NCBI RefSeq assembly: GCF_002813775.1 | Contig: NZ_CP020370.1 | Span: forward strand, 496,001 to 560,000 | Length of the DNA: 64,000 bases | Direction: 5' to 3' | Source: Candidatus Thiodictyon syntrophicum | GTDB lineage: Bacteria; Pseudomonadota; Gammaproteobacteria; Chromatiales; Chromatiaceae | Shown here: piece after piece, positions 9,452 through 18,004 of the stretch | How the letters are laid out: every line of letters begins with the position of its first letter | Position numbering within the stretch: the first letter of the stretch is position 1 | Made by a program: the position numbers and the translations under genes | The notes under the pieces: generated by a model | Told to the model about the DNA's origin: nothing | Database searches by the model: none | What the model saw: the letters and a program-made list of their open reading frames with translations, nothing else

Positions 9452-9867
9452 TTGATGGTCACCGTGAGTTTATAGGACGCGCTACCGCGGGTGCCGCCGA
9501 CCTCGATCAGATACTTGCCGGAGGCCGGCAAAGGGCCTTCCCACTTCATCGCATCCTCACCCTCGCCGGCACCCGCCAGCGTCGGTCCGGTGATCGTCGG
9601 CACGCCGTCATCCACAACCGATTTGTATCCCGGCTGATAAATCGTGAAGGCCGCATTCTCTTCCTTGGAACTGATACTGACCGTCATGGTCTGGCCGGCA
9701 TTGGCGGTGATATCATAGCGATCCGTCTCGCCCCGCACGACGCTGGCGGCCAGGGTGGCGGAGGACTGCCCCTTGGGGAACTGGATGGCCTTGCGGACGC
9801 CCTCGGCATGCAGGCTGCCGAGACCAGCGAACAAGAGCGCGGCGCAGAGGAATGCACTGGGCTTCAT
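9448..9867 (-). CDS. Small exported protein with PPC-like beta domain
   Basis: 139 residues with a clear signal peptide (MKPSAFLCAALLFAGLGSLHA). The mature part resembles bacterial pre-peptidase C-terminal (PPC) beta-sandwich domains: RGETDRYDITANAGQTMTVSI near the middle and SGKYLIEVGGTRGSASYKLTV at the end. Such domains are found in exported proteins and bind nothing in particular that is known. It is coupled by GTGA overlap to the downstream exported protein. Function unknown. Confidence 0.75.
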   Translation of the reverse strand: MKPSAFLCAALLFAGLGSLHAEGVRKAIQFPKGQSSATLAASVVRGETDRYDITANAGQTMTVSISSKEENAAFTIYQPGYKSVVDDGVPTITGPTLAGAGEGEDAMKWEGPLPASGKYLIEVGGTRGSASYKLTVTIK

Positions 9868-10520
9868 CGACGACTCCGAATACTCGTTTAGCGATTGAGA
9901 TATGGCAACAAGAGCATTGCTGACGGTGCTTACCCCCAGTCCCTGGGTCGGCCTCGGCCGGGCCGGTGACGCGGCGCAATTGGGGCCGCCCGGCTTCTGC
10001 GCAGACGGGCGCTGTTACGCCTTTGCGCAAGTCGGGGTGCTGGACGACTCCGGCCTCCCCGAGGCGGCGGGGGCCGCCGACACCGGCGGCGCCACTGTAA
10101 AGCACCGCGATGGTCCGGTCTTCGTGGTCCCGCACGGGGTAGTTCCGGCGACCGGCGCGCGCGGCGCGGGGCACCGACGACCGCGCGCCGCCGTGTCACC
10201 GGCCCGCCAGGTGCGTCACGGGCGCGATGGAACCGCTGGGCCACAATGAAAAATGGTCAAAAATTGCCAAGAATACTGGACAGACCAGGCCCATTTGTGG
10301 TCAGGTGCGGGCATCGGTCACGGTTGCCGCGGCGCCCCTGCCTCACGGCCATGTTGCGCCCCGACCGCCCCGCCCCGTCGCGCTGCGGGCCGGCGATCGA
10401 CCTCACCCCCGGCCTTGGGCGGCTGAGGTTCCAATCCCTCTTATGACAGTCGAGAAATTCATCATCATACTGCGCCATTGATGTCCTGCTACGTCGGCAT
10501 CTCTGCGCCGGGTTTGACTT
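9868..10520. other. Long intergenic region
   Basis: About 650 bp between divergent genes. Short open frames exist on both strands, but their codon use and composition look like shadow frames in high-GC DNA and no frame has a recognisable protein. It presumably carries the promoters for the exported-protein pair and for the binding-protein gene. I cannot place them. Confidence 0.4.
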
Positions 10521-11507
10521 ATGACACGCATCCTGACGAGTCTGTTCCTGACACTGATGCTGGCGGCCTGTGGTGATTCCGGCGGCCCGGCCGTCAGCAC
10601 CGCGGCGCAGGCGCCGGTCACCGGGGAGTCGCCGGTAAGCCCGCAACCCGCGTTCAAACGGGTTGCCCTGGTCATGAAGACATTGACCAATCCGTTCTTC
10701 ATCGAGATGGAAAAAGGGGCACGCCGCGCCGAAAAGGAGTTGGGGGTCGACCTGCAGGTCAAGACCGCGGCCCAGGAAACGTCCATCGAGCAGCAGATAC
10801 AGATCGTCGATGACATGATCGCGGCCAAGGTCGACGCCATCGTCATCGCCCCGGGGGATTCGCAACGCCTGGTGCCGGTGCTGAAGAAGGCCCTGGAGCG
10901 CGGCATCAAAGTGGTGAATCTCGATAACCGCCTCGATCCCGCGGCGGTCGCGCAGGCCGCTCTGGCGCCCATCCCATTCATCAGCGTCGACAATGAACAG
11001 GCGGCCTATCGTGCCGCGAAGTTCCTCGCCGCCGACGTGGCGCAGCCGACTGAGGCCGCCATCATTGAAGGCATCCGCAGTGCCGACAACGCCAGGCAAC
11101 GCCTGGCGGGCGCCAAGCGGGCCTTCGCCGAACATCCTGCCATCACGCTCGTTGCCGCTGAAAGTGCGAACTGGAAGATCGATGAAGGCTATGCGGTGAC
11201 CAAACAACTGTTCGCCAAACACCCAAACGTCAGGTTAATCTTTGCGGCCAACGACATGATGGGATTTGGGGTGCTCAAATACCTCCAGGACACCGGTAAG
11301 TCGGACGTCAAGGTGGGGAGCTACGACGCCCTGCCTGAGGCGCTGGAGGAGGTCAAGGCCGGGCGCTTGACAGTAACGGTCGACCAGCAGGCGGCGCAGC
11401 AGGGGTTCCAGGGTATCGCGCTCGCGCTGCGACTGCTCAACGGCGATGCCGTGGCTGAGGTCTTACTGATCGACACCCGGCTGGTCACGTCCGCAACCCT
11501 GAAATAG
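10521..11507 (+). CDS. Periplasmic sugar-type substrate-binding lipoprotein
   Basis: 328 residues starting MTRILTSLFLTLMLAAC, a lipoprotein signal with lipobox LAAC at Cys17. The mature part is a type I periplasmic binding protein of the RbsB/LacI fold: VALVMKTLTNPFFIEMEKGA, DAIVIAPGDSQRLVPVLKKA, VVNLDNRLD, and FAANDMMGFGVLKYLQDTG. No ABC permease or ATPase gene follows. A hybrid histidine kinase starts 12 bp downstream, so this protein is more likely a ligand sensor for that kinase than a transporter component, as in LuxP-LuxQ or TorT-TorS pairs. The ligand is unknown. Confidence 0.9.
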   Translation: MTRILTSLFLTLMLAACGDSGGPAVSTAAQAPVTGESPVSPQPAFKRVALVMKTLTNPFFIEMEKGARRAEKELGVDLQVKTAAQETSIEQQIQIVDDMIAAKVDAIVIAPGDSQRLVPVLKKALERGIKVVNLDNRLDPAAVAQAALAPIPFISVDNEQAAYRAAKFLAADVAQPTEAAIIEGIRSADNARQRLAGAKRAFAEHPAITLVAAESANWKIDEGYAVTKQLFAKHPNVRLIFAANDMMGFGVLKYLQDTGKSDVKVGSYDALPEALEEVKAGRLTVTVDQQAAQQGFQGIALALRLLNGDAVAEVLLIDTRLVTSATLK

Positions 11508-11519
11508 GGCACAGCCCGG

Positions 11520-13886
11520 TTGGCGCAGATCACCGTGCGACGCCCCCGGTTGCGGATCAGTATCACCGCCCGCCTGCTGAGCTACCTGCTGCTGGCGGGT
11601 ATTGTGCCGCTGCTGCTGCTCGGGGTGTCGGCGTTCGATATTTCGCGTCGCATCATCATCGCGCAGGCCGGTGAGTTTCACCTGCAGCAGATGACCGATC
11701 TGCGCGCCTATTTCGGGCTCTATGCCGAGCAGATCGAAAGCCTGGCGGCGAACATCGCCGGCAACGAGGCGATCGGGGAGGCGCTACGGGCCGGCGGGGA
11801 GACTGACCAGACGCACCCCGACACCTTCTCCATACTCACGACCCACGCGCAGATCGGCTATATCCTCAACAGCTATGTGCGCGTCAAGGGGCTCGTTTCG
11901 ATCGATCTGTTCGCAACCGACGATCGGCACTTTCACGTCGGCGACACGCTCGACGTGCGCGATGTCGACACCGCGCGCGTGCAGGCGATGCTGGATGAAG
12001 CCCGCCACAGCGCGACCCCGGCCTATTGGCGGGGGATCGAAGACAACCTCAATCGCGCATCGACCAAGAAAAGCGTGCTGACGGTCACCCGGGGTGTGCG
12101 GTACTTCGTGCCGCAAACCGGTACCACGGACATGGTGGGATTGCTCGTTATCAATATCGATGCCCCGATCGTCATCAATTCATTTCTGAACGAGGTGAAG
12201 ACCCCGGAGCATCTGCGTCTGATGTTGCTGGATCGCAATGGTCGCTTCGTCTACCACACTGACCCGCGATTAGTGGGGAAGGAGGCCGCCCCGGCCTTCA
12301 AGTCCCTGCTTCAAGCGGGCGCTCCCATCCAGGCGTTGCGGCTCGATGGCGAAGACGTCATCTTGAGTTCCGTATCGGAGCCACGAACCGGCGGGGCCCT
12401 CGTCGGCGCCCTGCCGCGCAGCGTCCTGACCGCACCGGTTGATGCATTGATTTATGCAGGCCTGCTGCTGCTCCTGATCGGCCTGGTCGTCATCGGCCTG
12501 CTGGCCTTGCGCTTCGCGCGCCTGGTCGTCGCGCCGGTGCGGGATGTCTCCAGGGGTTTCAGCCGCTTGCAGGAGCATCCGGAAACGATTCCCCCGGCGT
12601 TGCCGCTGCCGGACACCATCGACGAACTCGCCGACATGGTGGTCGGTTTCAATCGCCATCTCGACGTATTGGCGGCCCAACGGACCGCCGCGCAACAACT
12701 GCTTGAGGCACAGCAGGCGGCCGAGGCCGCAACCCGAGCCAAGAGCCGGTTTCTGGCGACGATGTCCCATGAGATCCGCACCCCGATGAACGGCATCCTG
12801 GGCATGGCCCAATTGCTCCTGATGCCGGACGCCAAGGAGGCGCAGCGCCGCGACTATGCCCGCACCATCCTCCATTCCGGGGAAGCCTTGCTGAACCTGT
12901 TGAACGATATCCTGGACCTGTCGCGCGTCGAAGCGGGCAAACTCGAACTGCAAGAGTCCGTCTTCGACCCGCGGCAGTTGCTCCAGGAGGTCGCCCTGTT
13001 GTTCCGCCAGTTGGTCGATGCAAAGGGCCTGACGCTCGACAGTGTATGGAGCGGACCGGCCGGTGTTCGCTATTGGGGCGATCCCCTGCGCCTGCGGCAG
13101 ATGTTGACCAACCTCGTCAGCAACGCGGCCAAGTTCACGGCGCACGGCGCGATTCACATCGCCGGGTCGGAAATCGGGCGCACTGAGGAAGGCGTCGTCC
13201 TGGAGTTCGCGGTCAGCGACACCGGCATCGGGATTGCCCGGGACAAGCTGGAGCGCCTGTTCAAACCGTTCTCGCAAGTCGATGGTTCCATTACGCGCGA
13301 ATACGGCGGCTCCGGCCTCGGGCTGTCCATCGTGACCAACCTGTCCCAGCTCATGGGCGGTGAAACCGGCATTGAAAGCGAGCCGGGCAAGGGCTCACGC
13401 GTCTGGTTCCGGGTCTGCCTGACAGTGGTTACGCCACCACCGCAGCCTAGCCCCGGGGAGGCGCGGCTGCCGACATTAGCCGCGGCGCCGCCGACGGCCC
13501 ATCCGGGTGTCGCATCCGTCCTGGTGGTGGAGGACAACTTGATCAATCGTAAGGTGATCAATGGCATGCTCAGGAAGCACGGGGCCCATGTCGACAATGT
13601 CGAGAACGGCCTTGAAGCCGTCACCTTCATCACGGGCGGCGCCCGCCCGAGCATCGTGTTGATGGACTGTCAGATGCCGGTCATGGATGGCTTCCGGGCG
13701 ACCGCGCAGATTCGCGCCTGGGAGCTTGAGCATGGTAAACCGCGGGTCCCGATCATCGCGCTGACCGCGGGGGCCTTCCAGGAGGATCGCGACCAATGCA
13801 TTGCCGCAGGGATGGATGACTTTCTGGTCAAGCCGTTGCGCCTTGCGGATTTGGAGGCGATGTTGACAAAGTGGACCGGCGGGTGA
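11520..13886 (+). CDS. Hybrid sensor histidine kinase with receiver domain
   Basis: 788 residues from a TTG start 12 bp after the binding-protein gene. Order: first membrane helix (about 19-42), a large periplasmic sensor (about 43-300), second membrane helix (about 305-335) and a HAMP-like linker. The kinase core has HisKA with MSHEIRTPMNG (His417) and an HATPase with an N box LVSNAAKF, DTGIGIARDKL and GGSGLGLSIV. A C-terminal receiver (about 661-785) has LMDCQMPVMDG (Asp716) and Lys in LVKPLR. No output domain or Hpt follows, so phosphate must pass to partners elsewhere. Pairing with the upstream binding lipoprotein suggests a periplasmic-ligand signalling unit. Confidence 0.92.
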   Translation: MAQITVRRPRLRISITARLLSYLLLAGIVPLLLLGVSAFDISRRIIIAQAGEFHLQQMTDLRAYFGLYAEQIESLAANIAGNEAIGEALRAGGETDQTHPDTFSILTTHAQIGYILNSYVRVKGLVSIDLFATDDRHFHVGDTLDVRDVDTARVQAMLDEARHSATPAYWRGIEDNLNRASTKKSVLTVTRGVRYFVPQTGTTDMVGLLVINIDAPIVINSFLNEVKTPEHLRLMLLDRNGRFVYHTDPRLVGKEAAPAFKSLLQAGAPIQALRLDGEDVILSSVSEPRTGGALVGALPRSVLTAPVDALIYAGLLLLLIGLVVIGLLALRFARLVVAPVRDVSRGFSRLQEHPETIPPALPLPDTIDELADMVVGFNRHLDVLAAQRTAAQQLLEAQQAAEAATRAKSRFLATMSHEIRTPMNGILGMAQLLLMPDAKEAQRRDYARTILHSGEALLNLLNDILDLSRVEAGKLELQESVFDPRQLLQEVALLFRQLVDAKGLTLDSVWSGPAGVRYWGDPLRLRQMLTNLVSNAAKFTAHGAIHIAGSEIGRTEEGVVLEFAVSDTGIGIARDKLERLFKPFSQVDGSITREYGGSGLGLSIVTNLSQLMGGETGIESEPGKGSRVWFRVCLTVVTPPPQPSPGEARLPTLAAAPPTAHPGVASVLVVEDNLINRKVINGMLRKHGAHVDNVENGLEAVTFITGGARPSIVLMDCQMPVMDGFRATAQIRAWELEHGKPRVPIIALTAGAFQEDRDQCIAAGMDDFLVKPLRLADLEAMLTKWTGG

Positions 13887-13955
13887 CCTGGTGACGTTGC
13901 TTACCCCACTGTATTCTTGGCGTCTTGGCGTGAGCAACTGCCGGATTTCGGATTT

Positions 13956-13995
<40 letters not shown>

Positions 13996-14024
13996 TGGTA
14001 TTCGACTTGTTCTTGACTTGTTAC

Positions 14025-15299
14025 TCAAATGGCCGCCGGGACCGAGATCGGTGCCGGCAGGGTCAGTACCAACCGGACCTCGTCGTTGCCGACTCGGTAT
14101 TCGGGCTCGGCACCGGTAAGGGTGCGCATCGCGGGAATGATCTTGCGTCGCACCCCCATGCCGCGGGCGTCCACGTAGCCGTAATCCCGCAGGATGTCCA
14201 CCAGCAGGGGATTGCGTGGGGAGCGTTGCCCGGCCTTCATTTTCTCGACAGTCATGTCGTTCGGCAGGGGGCCGGGGCTGGCAATCTCGACCCGATCGGA
14301 ATAGACACACAGTTCCACGTCGCCGGCGCGGGTCCAATCGCGATGGGCGAAGGCATTGAGCAGGGCCTCGCGCAGGACGGTCAGCGGGATGCGCCAGGGA
14401 CGCTCCCGGCGAATAGTCTCGTCCGATGGACCGGTCTCGCGGCTCAGGAAGGGGCGCAGGCGCTCCAGGGCCAGGTCGATCAGGCCGGGTTCGCGATACT
14501 CGCCGGGTTCACTGTTGTCGCCGCCGTCGATGGTCTCGACCAATTCCACCAGGGGTGCGTCGATAAGCTGATCCAGGAGCGCCTCGTAGTCCCGGTCTTC
14601 GCCCGCGAACACCATGAGGCGCAGTCCCGCCTGCCGCAGCCGCGCCCGTGGGTTCCTGCCGAACAGCAGCAGACCGGCGATGGATGCCGCCCGACCGGAC
14701 AGCGGCGTTTCGGCCAGCAGACTCAGTCCGATCAAGCGGCGCTCCAATCCTGACGGTTCGGCCTGGAACTCTGCCGCGGGCTCGCCCAGCACCCGGATCA
14801 GATAGTCGACCAGTCGTCGATGGTCCAGGGAGTCGGGTCCGGTCCCGGACACCGGCAGGACCTCGGCATGGAACATCTGACTTTCCTGGAACAGTCTCGC
14901 CTGCTGCTCCCGGGTCGCGAGTCGGGAGGTATCCCCGACGCGGATATAGATGTCCTCGCGGTTGTTATTGCGAACCACATAAGGTTTGGTCATGCCCTGT
15001 TCCAGCGTGATCACCGCGACCCGCCCATCGCCGCCCAGGTCGATCTCCTCATAGAACGGAATAATGGCCGGGTGGACGTACCGACTCACCGTGTCCATCA
15101 CCCAGGTCTGGACATTGGGTCGCTGCAGACCGCTGATCCGGCCGTCGTCTTCGACCCCCAGCAGGACATGCCCGCCGCGGAAGTTGGCGAAGGCGGCGAT
15201 TTCCTTGGCGAGTGACTCGGGGCGGACGTCGTCGCGCTTGAATTCGACGCCGGAGCTTTCGCCGTTGGCGATGAGTTGATACAGCTCGGTCTTCAACAT
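14025..15299 (-). CDS. AlbA_2 (Schlafen-like) domain protein, putative nucleic-acid binding
   Basis: 424 residues. The N-terminal 120 residues carry the AlbA_2/Schlafen signature: GESSGVEFKRDD (13-24), IAAFANFRGGHVLLGVEDDGRI and EDIYIRVGDTSRLA. The C-terminal part (about 310-400) matches the HATPase_c_4-type module of these proteins: LREALLNAFAHRDW, VEIASPGPLPNDMT and MGVRRKIIPAMRTL. The family is annotated as RNA/DNA-binding or transcriptional regulator, and Schlafen-type domains occur in antiphage proteins. Its ATG lies 5 bp after the stop of the PHP-ATPase gene, so the two are co-transcribed and probably coupled. It is the last gene of the minus-strand island. Confidence 0.85.
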   Translation of the reverse strand: MLKTELYQLIANGESSGVEFKRDDVRPESLAKEIAAFANFRGGHVLLGVEDDGRISGLQRPNVQTWVMDTVSRYVHPAIIPFYEEIDLGGDGRVAVITLEQGMTKPYVVRNNNREDIYIRVGDTSRLATREQQARLFQESQMFHAEVLPVSGTGPDSLDHRRLVDYLIRVLGEPAAEFQAEPSGLERRLIGLSLLAETPLSGRAASIAGLLLFGRNPRARLRQAGLRLMVFAGEDRDYEALLDQLIDAPLVELVETIDGGDNSEPGEYREPGLIDLALERLRPFLSRETGPSDETIRRERPWRIPLTVLREALLNAFAHRDWTRAGDVELCVYSDRVEIASPGPLPNDMTVEKMKAGQRSPRNPLLVDILRDYGYVDARGMGVRRKIIPAMRTLTGAEPEYRVGNDEVRLVLTLPAPISVPAAI

Positions 15300-15304
15300 C
15301 GGTG

Positions 15305-17968
15305 TCAGTATCCGTATTTGGCCCGGCGCATCTCAAAGGCGGCCTGGCCGCCCTCGAGGATCTCGCTCACCGCATCGCGCACCCGCGACTGATCGATCGC
15401 GCCGGATTCCTGCGGATCGATCTCGGCATGATCCTGGTCGGCACGCAGGGTCCCGATCCATTCCGCGTCACCGAAGACCGGAATATTGGCATTATGGGTG
15501 GCGAAGAGGAATTGACGGTGCTGCTTGGCGGCCCGCAGCGTCGTTACAATACGGTCGGCGATAAAGGCATTGTCCAGGTGGTCCTCGGGCTGGTCCACGA
15601 TCAAGGGCTCGTCGCTGTCGAGCAGCAGCAGGTGCAGAATAGCGGTGCACTTCTGACCGGTGGACAGGTCACTGAGCCGACGATAGCGCTCCCCTTGGTG
15701 GGCGACGTTGAGATGGATCTCCACCCGCGGGGGCAGTTCCAGTTCCTCCAGCGCCCAGCGCTGGACCGGCGGCAGGCCGGCCAACTGCTCGGCCAGGCCG
15801 CGACCGAGGCCGTCCGCGCCGTACAGGGCGAGAACGGCATCCGCCCCCTGGGTCAGGGCCGCGGACAGGGCGGCGATGGAAAGGGTATCGACCCGGTCGA
15901 GCCATTCGATCTTCTTGGGACCAACGCCGGGCAGGGCCTGGAGAAAATCGCCCAGGGCCTCGCGATTGCCCCAATTGCGCACCTCGATCCGGAGCTTGCC
16001 CTGCAGTTCCTTCTGGTTCAGACGCTTGGCGGCCCGCGCCAACTCGTCGAAGCGCTGCGCCTGCCAGTCACGCCACTCGGATAACAACTGACGGCGCTCG
16101 TCCTCGAGACTGCGCACCGCGGCCTCGAAACCAGCGAGCCGCGCCTGTAGCGGCGCGATCGACTCGATGCGTCGGACGAGGTCCATGTACTCGCGGCCGA
16201 TCGCCTCCCCGGGCTTACCGGAGAGACCGGGGAGGTCGGCGGCGGCCCGCGCCAGTTCGGTCTCGACCTGCGCAACCCCTGATCGCCACGCCGCCTGCTC
16301 CTGCTCAAGGCCGCTCGTCAGGGTCGCCAGGGCGGCAGTGATCGCGGTCAGATGCGGGTCCAGATCGGCCGCGCAGGTCGCGATCCGTTCGCGCATGGCG
16401 GTGAGCCGCACCCCATGGGGCAGGCCGTCCAGGGCCTTGTCGCTCAGGTAGGTCAGGTCCCAGGCACTGACCGACTCGACCAGGTCCCCGGCGCGCTGGG
16501 CGACCTCCCCAAGTTCCTCATCCACCCGCCCGACCAGACCCTTCTCGCGACTGAGCGCGCGCACCGCCGCCAGTTTCTCGTCCAGGTGCAGTTCCTGGTA
16601 GCGCGACTCCTGCTCGCGCAGCTTCGGCAATTGCGCGACGGCGGACCTGGCCTGATCCAGGTCCTCGCTCGCCTTGACCAGTTCCCCCCGGTTGCGCGCC
16701 AGGGCCGCGCCCAGTTCGGCCCGACGGGGCCCTTCGCAGTCGCCCAGCGGCAGGAAGCGGGCGAGCAGGTTGGTCTTGGACGCCTCATCGGTCGCAATCT
16801 TGAGGATCTCATTCTGCCCGTAGATCCCCAGGCGGGGCAGCAGGTCGGCAGGCGTCAGGCAGGACAGGCTGCCGTCCTCATTGCGAACCTCCGCCGGCTC
16901 GCCATAGCGTCGGCGCACGAATAAGCGCCGCCCGAGTTGGGTCTGGGAACGCACCGCCAGCGTCACGGCGCCACCGTCGCGCAGATTCTCCTTCAGGATC
17001 TCCCGGTGGGTCTTGCGCGCCTCCTCGGTCAGCGGCTGCTGATCCAGGGCATAGCGCAGGGCCTCGATCAGGGTGGACTTGCCCGTGCCCCGACCGCCGA
17101 TGATGGCGTTGAGATTGTCCGCCAGGTGCAGCCGCAGGCCATCCAGATAGCCGTTATCGATGGCGATGGCCTCGATCTGCGCGTGGGGGCGCTCCGGAGC
17201 CTCCAGACGGATGCGGGAATCGGGGTCGAGGAAGGCCTGACGCAGGGCCTCGATCGACGGCTCGGCCATCTTGATCAGACAGGTAGAGGCGACTTTCTCC
17301 AGGTCGCCGGGATTCGCCACGTCCCCGGCGCGGATGAAGGCCAAGCGGCGCGTGCGCCGGTAGTTCGGGTCCTGGTTCAGGGCGATGCGCCGCAGGTCGA
17401 TCTCCTTCAGGTCCTCTGGTGGCCCGGGTAGGTGTCCGGCCAGCACCCAGCGGTCCTCCTGCCAGATGGCCGGGAGCTTGGCCTTGAGCAGTCCGTTGTC
17501 TTGGGACATGTGCGGCGCGTACCAGATGCCCCCTTGCTCCTGGATCACCCGCTTCGCGATCCCGATGCAGGTCTGCGTCGAGGGTTCCCCCGGTTGTCTG
17601 ACATCGACCCCGAGTCCACCGCGCAAATGGGTCAGCTCATCGCCCGAGGTGCCGGGCGGGTAGAGGCAGACCATGTGAAAGCCCTCAGCGCAGGTCAGCT
17701 CGAATCCGGGGAAGACCGTGACGCCGGCGGCCGTCAGTTCGTCCGTCAAGGCCGGGTAGGCGCCGATCCCATCATGATCAGCCAGACCGACCACCTGCAC
17801 GCCCAGCCGGGCACAGGTTTCCGCCAGGTCGGCGTTGAACTCCGCCTCAGTCCGGCCATGATGCTGCTGCCGCCAGCGCTCGGCATAGGCCCAGGTGTTG
17901 ACCTGCAGGGCGCAGCGCCGGAAGACGGCGCCCGCTGAACGGCTGAGGGCTTCGGTGATGGGGGACAT
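15305..17968 (-). CDS. TrlF-like protein: PHP domain fused to SMC/RecF-type ATPase
   Basis: 887 residues. The N-terminal part resembles a PHP phosphoesterase: GLADHDGIGAY (61-71), GFELTCAEGFHMVCLY (88-103) with Glu90 and His98, and a later His153. The usual first metal motif (HxH) is replaced by CALQVNTWAY, as I recall for TrlF-type proteins, so metal chemistry may differ. Walker A is IIGGRGTGKST (289-299). A long Arg/Glu/Leu-rich coiled coil follows, then an ABC-type signature STGQKCTAIL (from 769), Walker B LIVDQPEDHLDN (from 791) and ATHNANIP. This is an SMC/Rad50-like clamp ATPase joined to a putative phosphoesterase. It lies 36 bp after the hydrolase-ATPase gene and 5 bp before the AlbA_2 gene. 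A defence role is inferred. Confidence 0.85.
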   Translation of the reverse strand: MSPITEALSRSAGAVFRRCALQVNTWAYAERWRQQHHGRTEAEFNADLAETCARLGVQVVGLADHDGIGAYPALTDELTAAGVTVFPGFELTCAEGFHMVCLYPPGTSGDELTHLRGGLGVDVRQPGEPSTQTCIGIAKRVIQEQGGIWYAPHMSQDNGLLKAKLPAIWQEDRWVLAGHLPGPPEDLKEIDLRRIALNQDPNYRRTRRLAFIRAGDVANPGDLEKVASTCLIKMAEPSIEALRQAFLDPDSRIRLEAPERPHAQIEAIAIDNGYLDGLRLHLADNLNAIIGGRGTGKSTLIEALRYALDQQPLTEEARKTHREILKENLRDGGAVTLAVRSQTQLGRRLFVRRRYGEPAEVRNEDGSLSCLTPADLLPRLGIYGQNEILKIATDEASKTNLLARFLPLGDCEGPRRAELGAALARNRGELVKASEDLDQARSAVAQLPKLREQESRYQELHLDEKLAAVRALSREKGLVGRVDEELGEVAQRAGDLVESVSAWDLTYLSDKALDGLPHGVRLTAMRERIATCAADLDPHLTAITAALATLTSGLEQEQAAWRSGVAQVETELARAAADLPGLSGKPGEAIGREYMDLVRRIESIAPLQARLAGFEAAVRSLEDERRQLLSEWRDWQAQRFDELARAAKRLNQKELQGKLRIEVRNWGNREALGDFLQALPGVGPKKIEWLDRVDTLSIAALSAALTQGADAVLALYGADGLGRGLAEQLAGLPPVQRWALEELELPPRVEIHLNVAHQGERYRRLSDLSTGQKCTAILHLLLLDSDEPLIVDQPEDHLDNAFIADRIVTTLRAAKQHRQFLFATHNANIPVFGDAEWIGTLRADQDHAEIDPQESGAIDQSRVRDAVSEILEGGQAAFEMRRAKYGY

Positions 17969-18004
17969 GGTTTGAGATCAGAGCGTTTCAGGATGGAGTC
18001 AGGG

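Noticed and set aside
9902..10249. A 115-residue plus-strand frame in the long intergenic region
   Set aside because: No signal, no domain, and Gly/Arg/Pro-rich composition typical of non-coding high-GC DNA.
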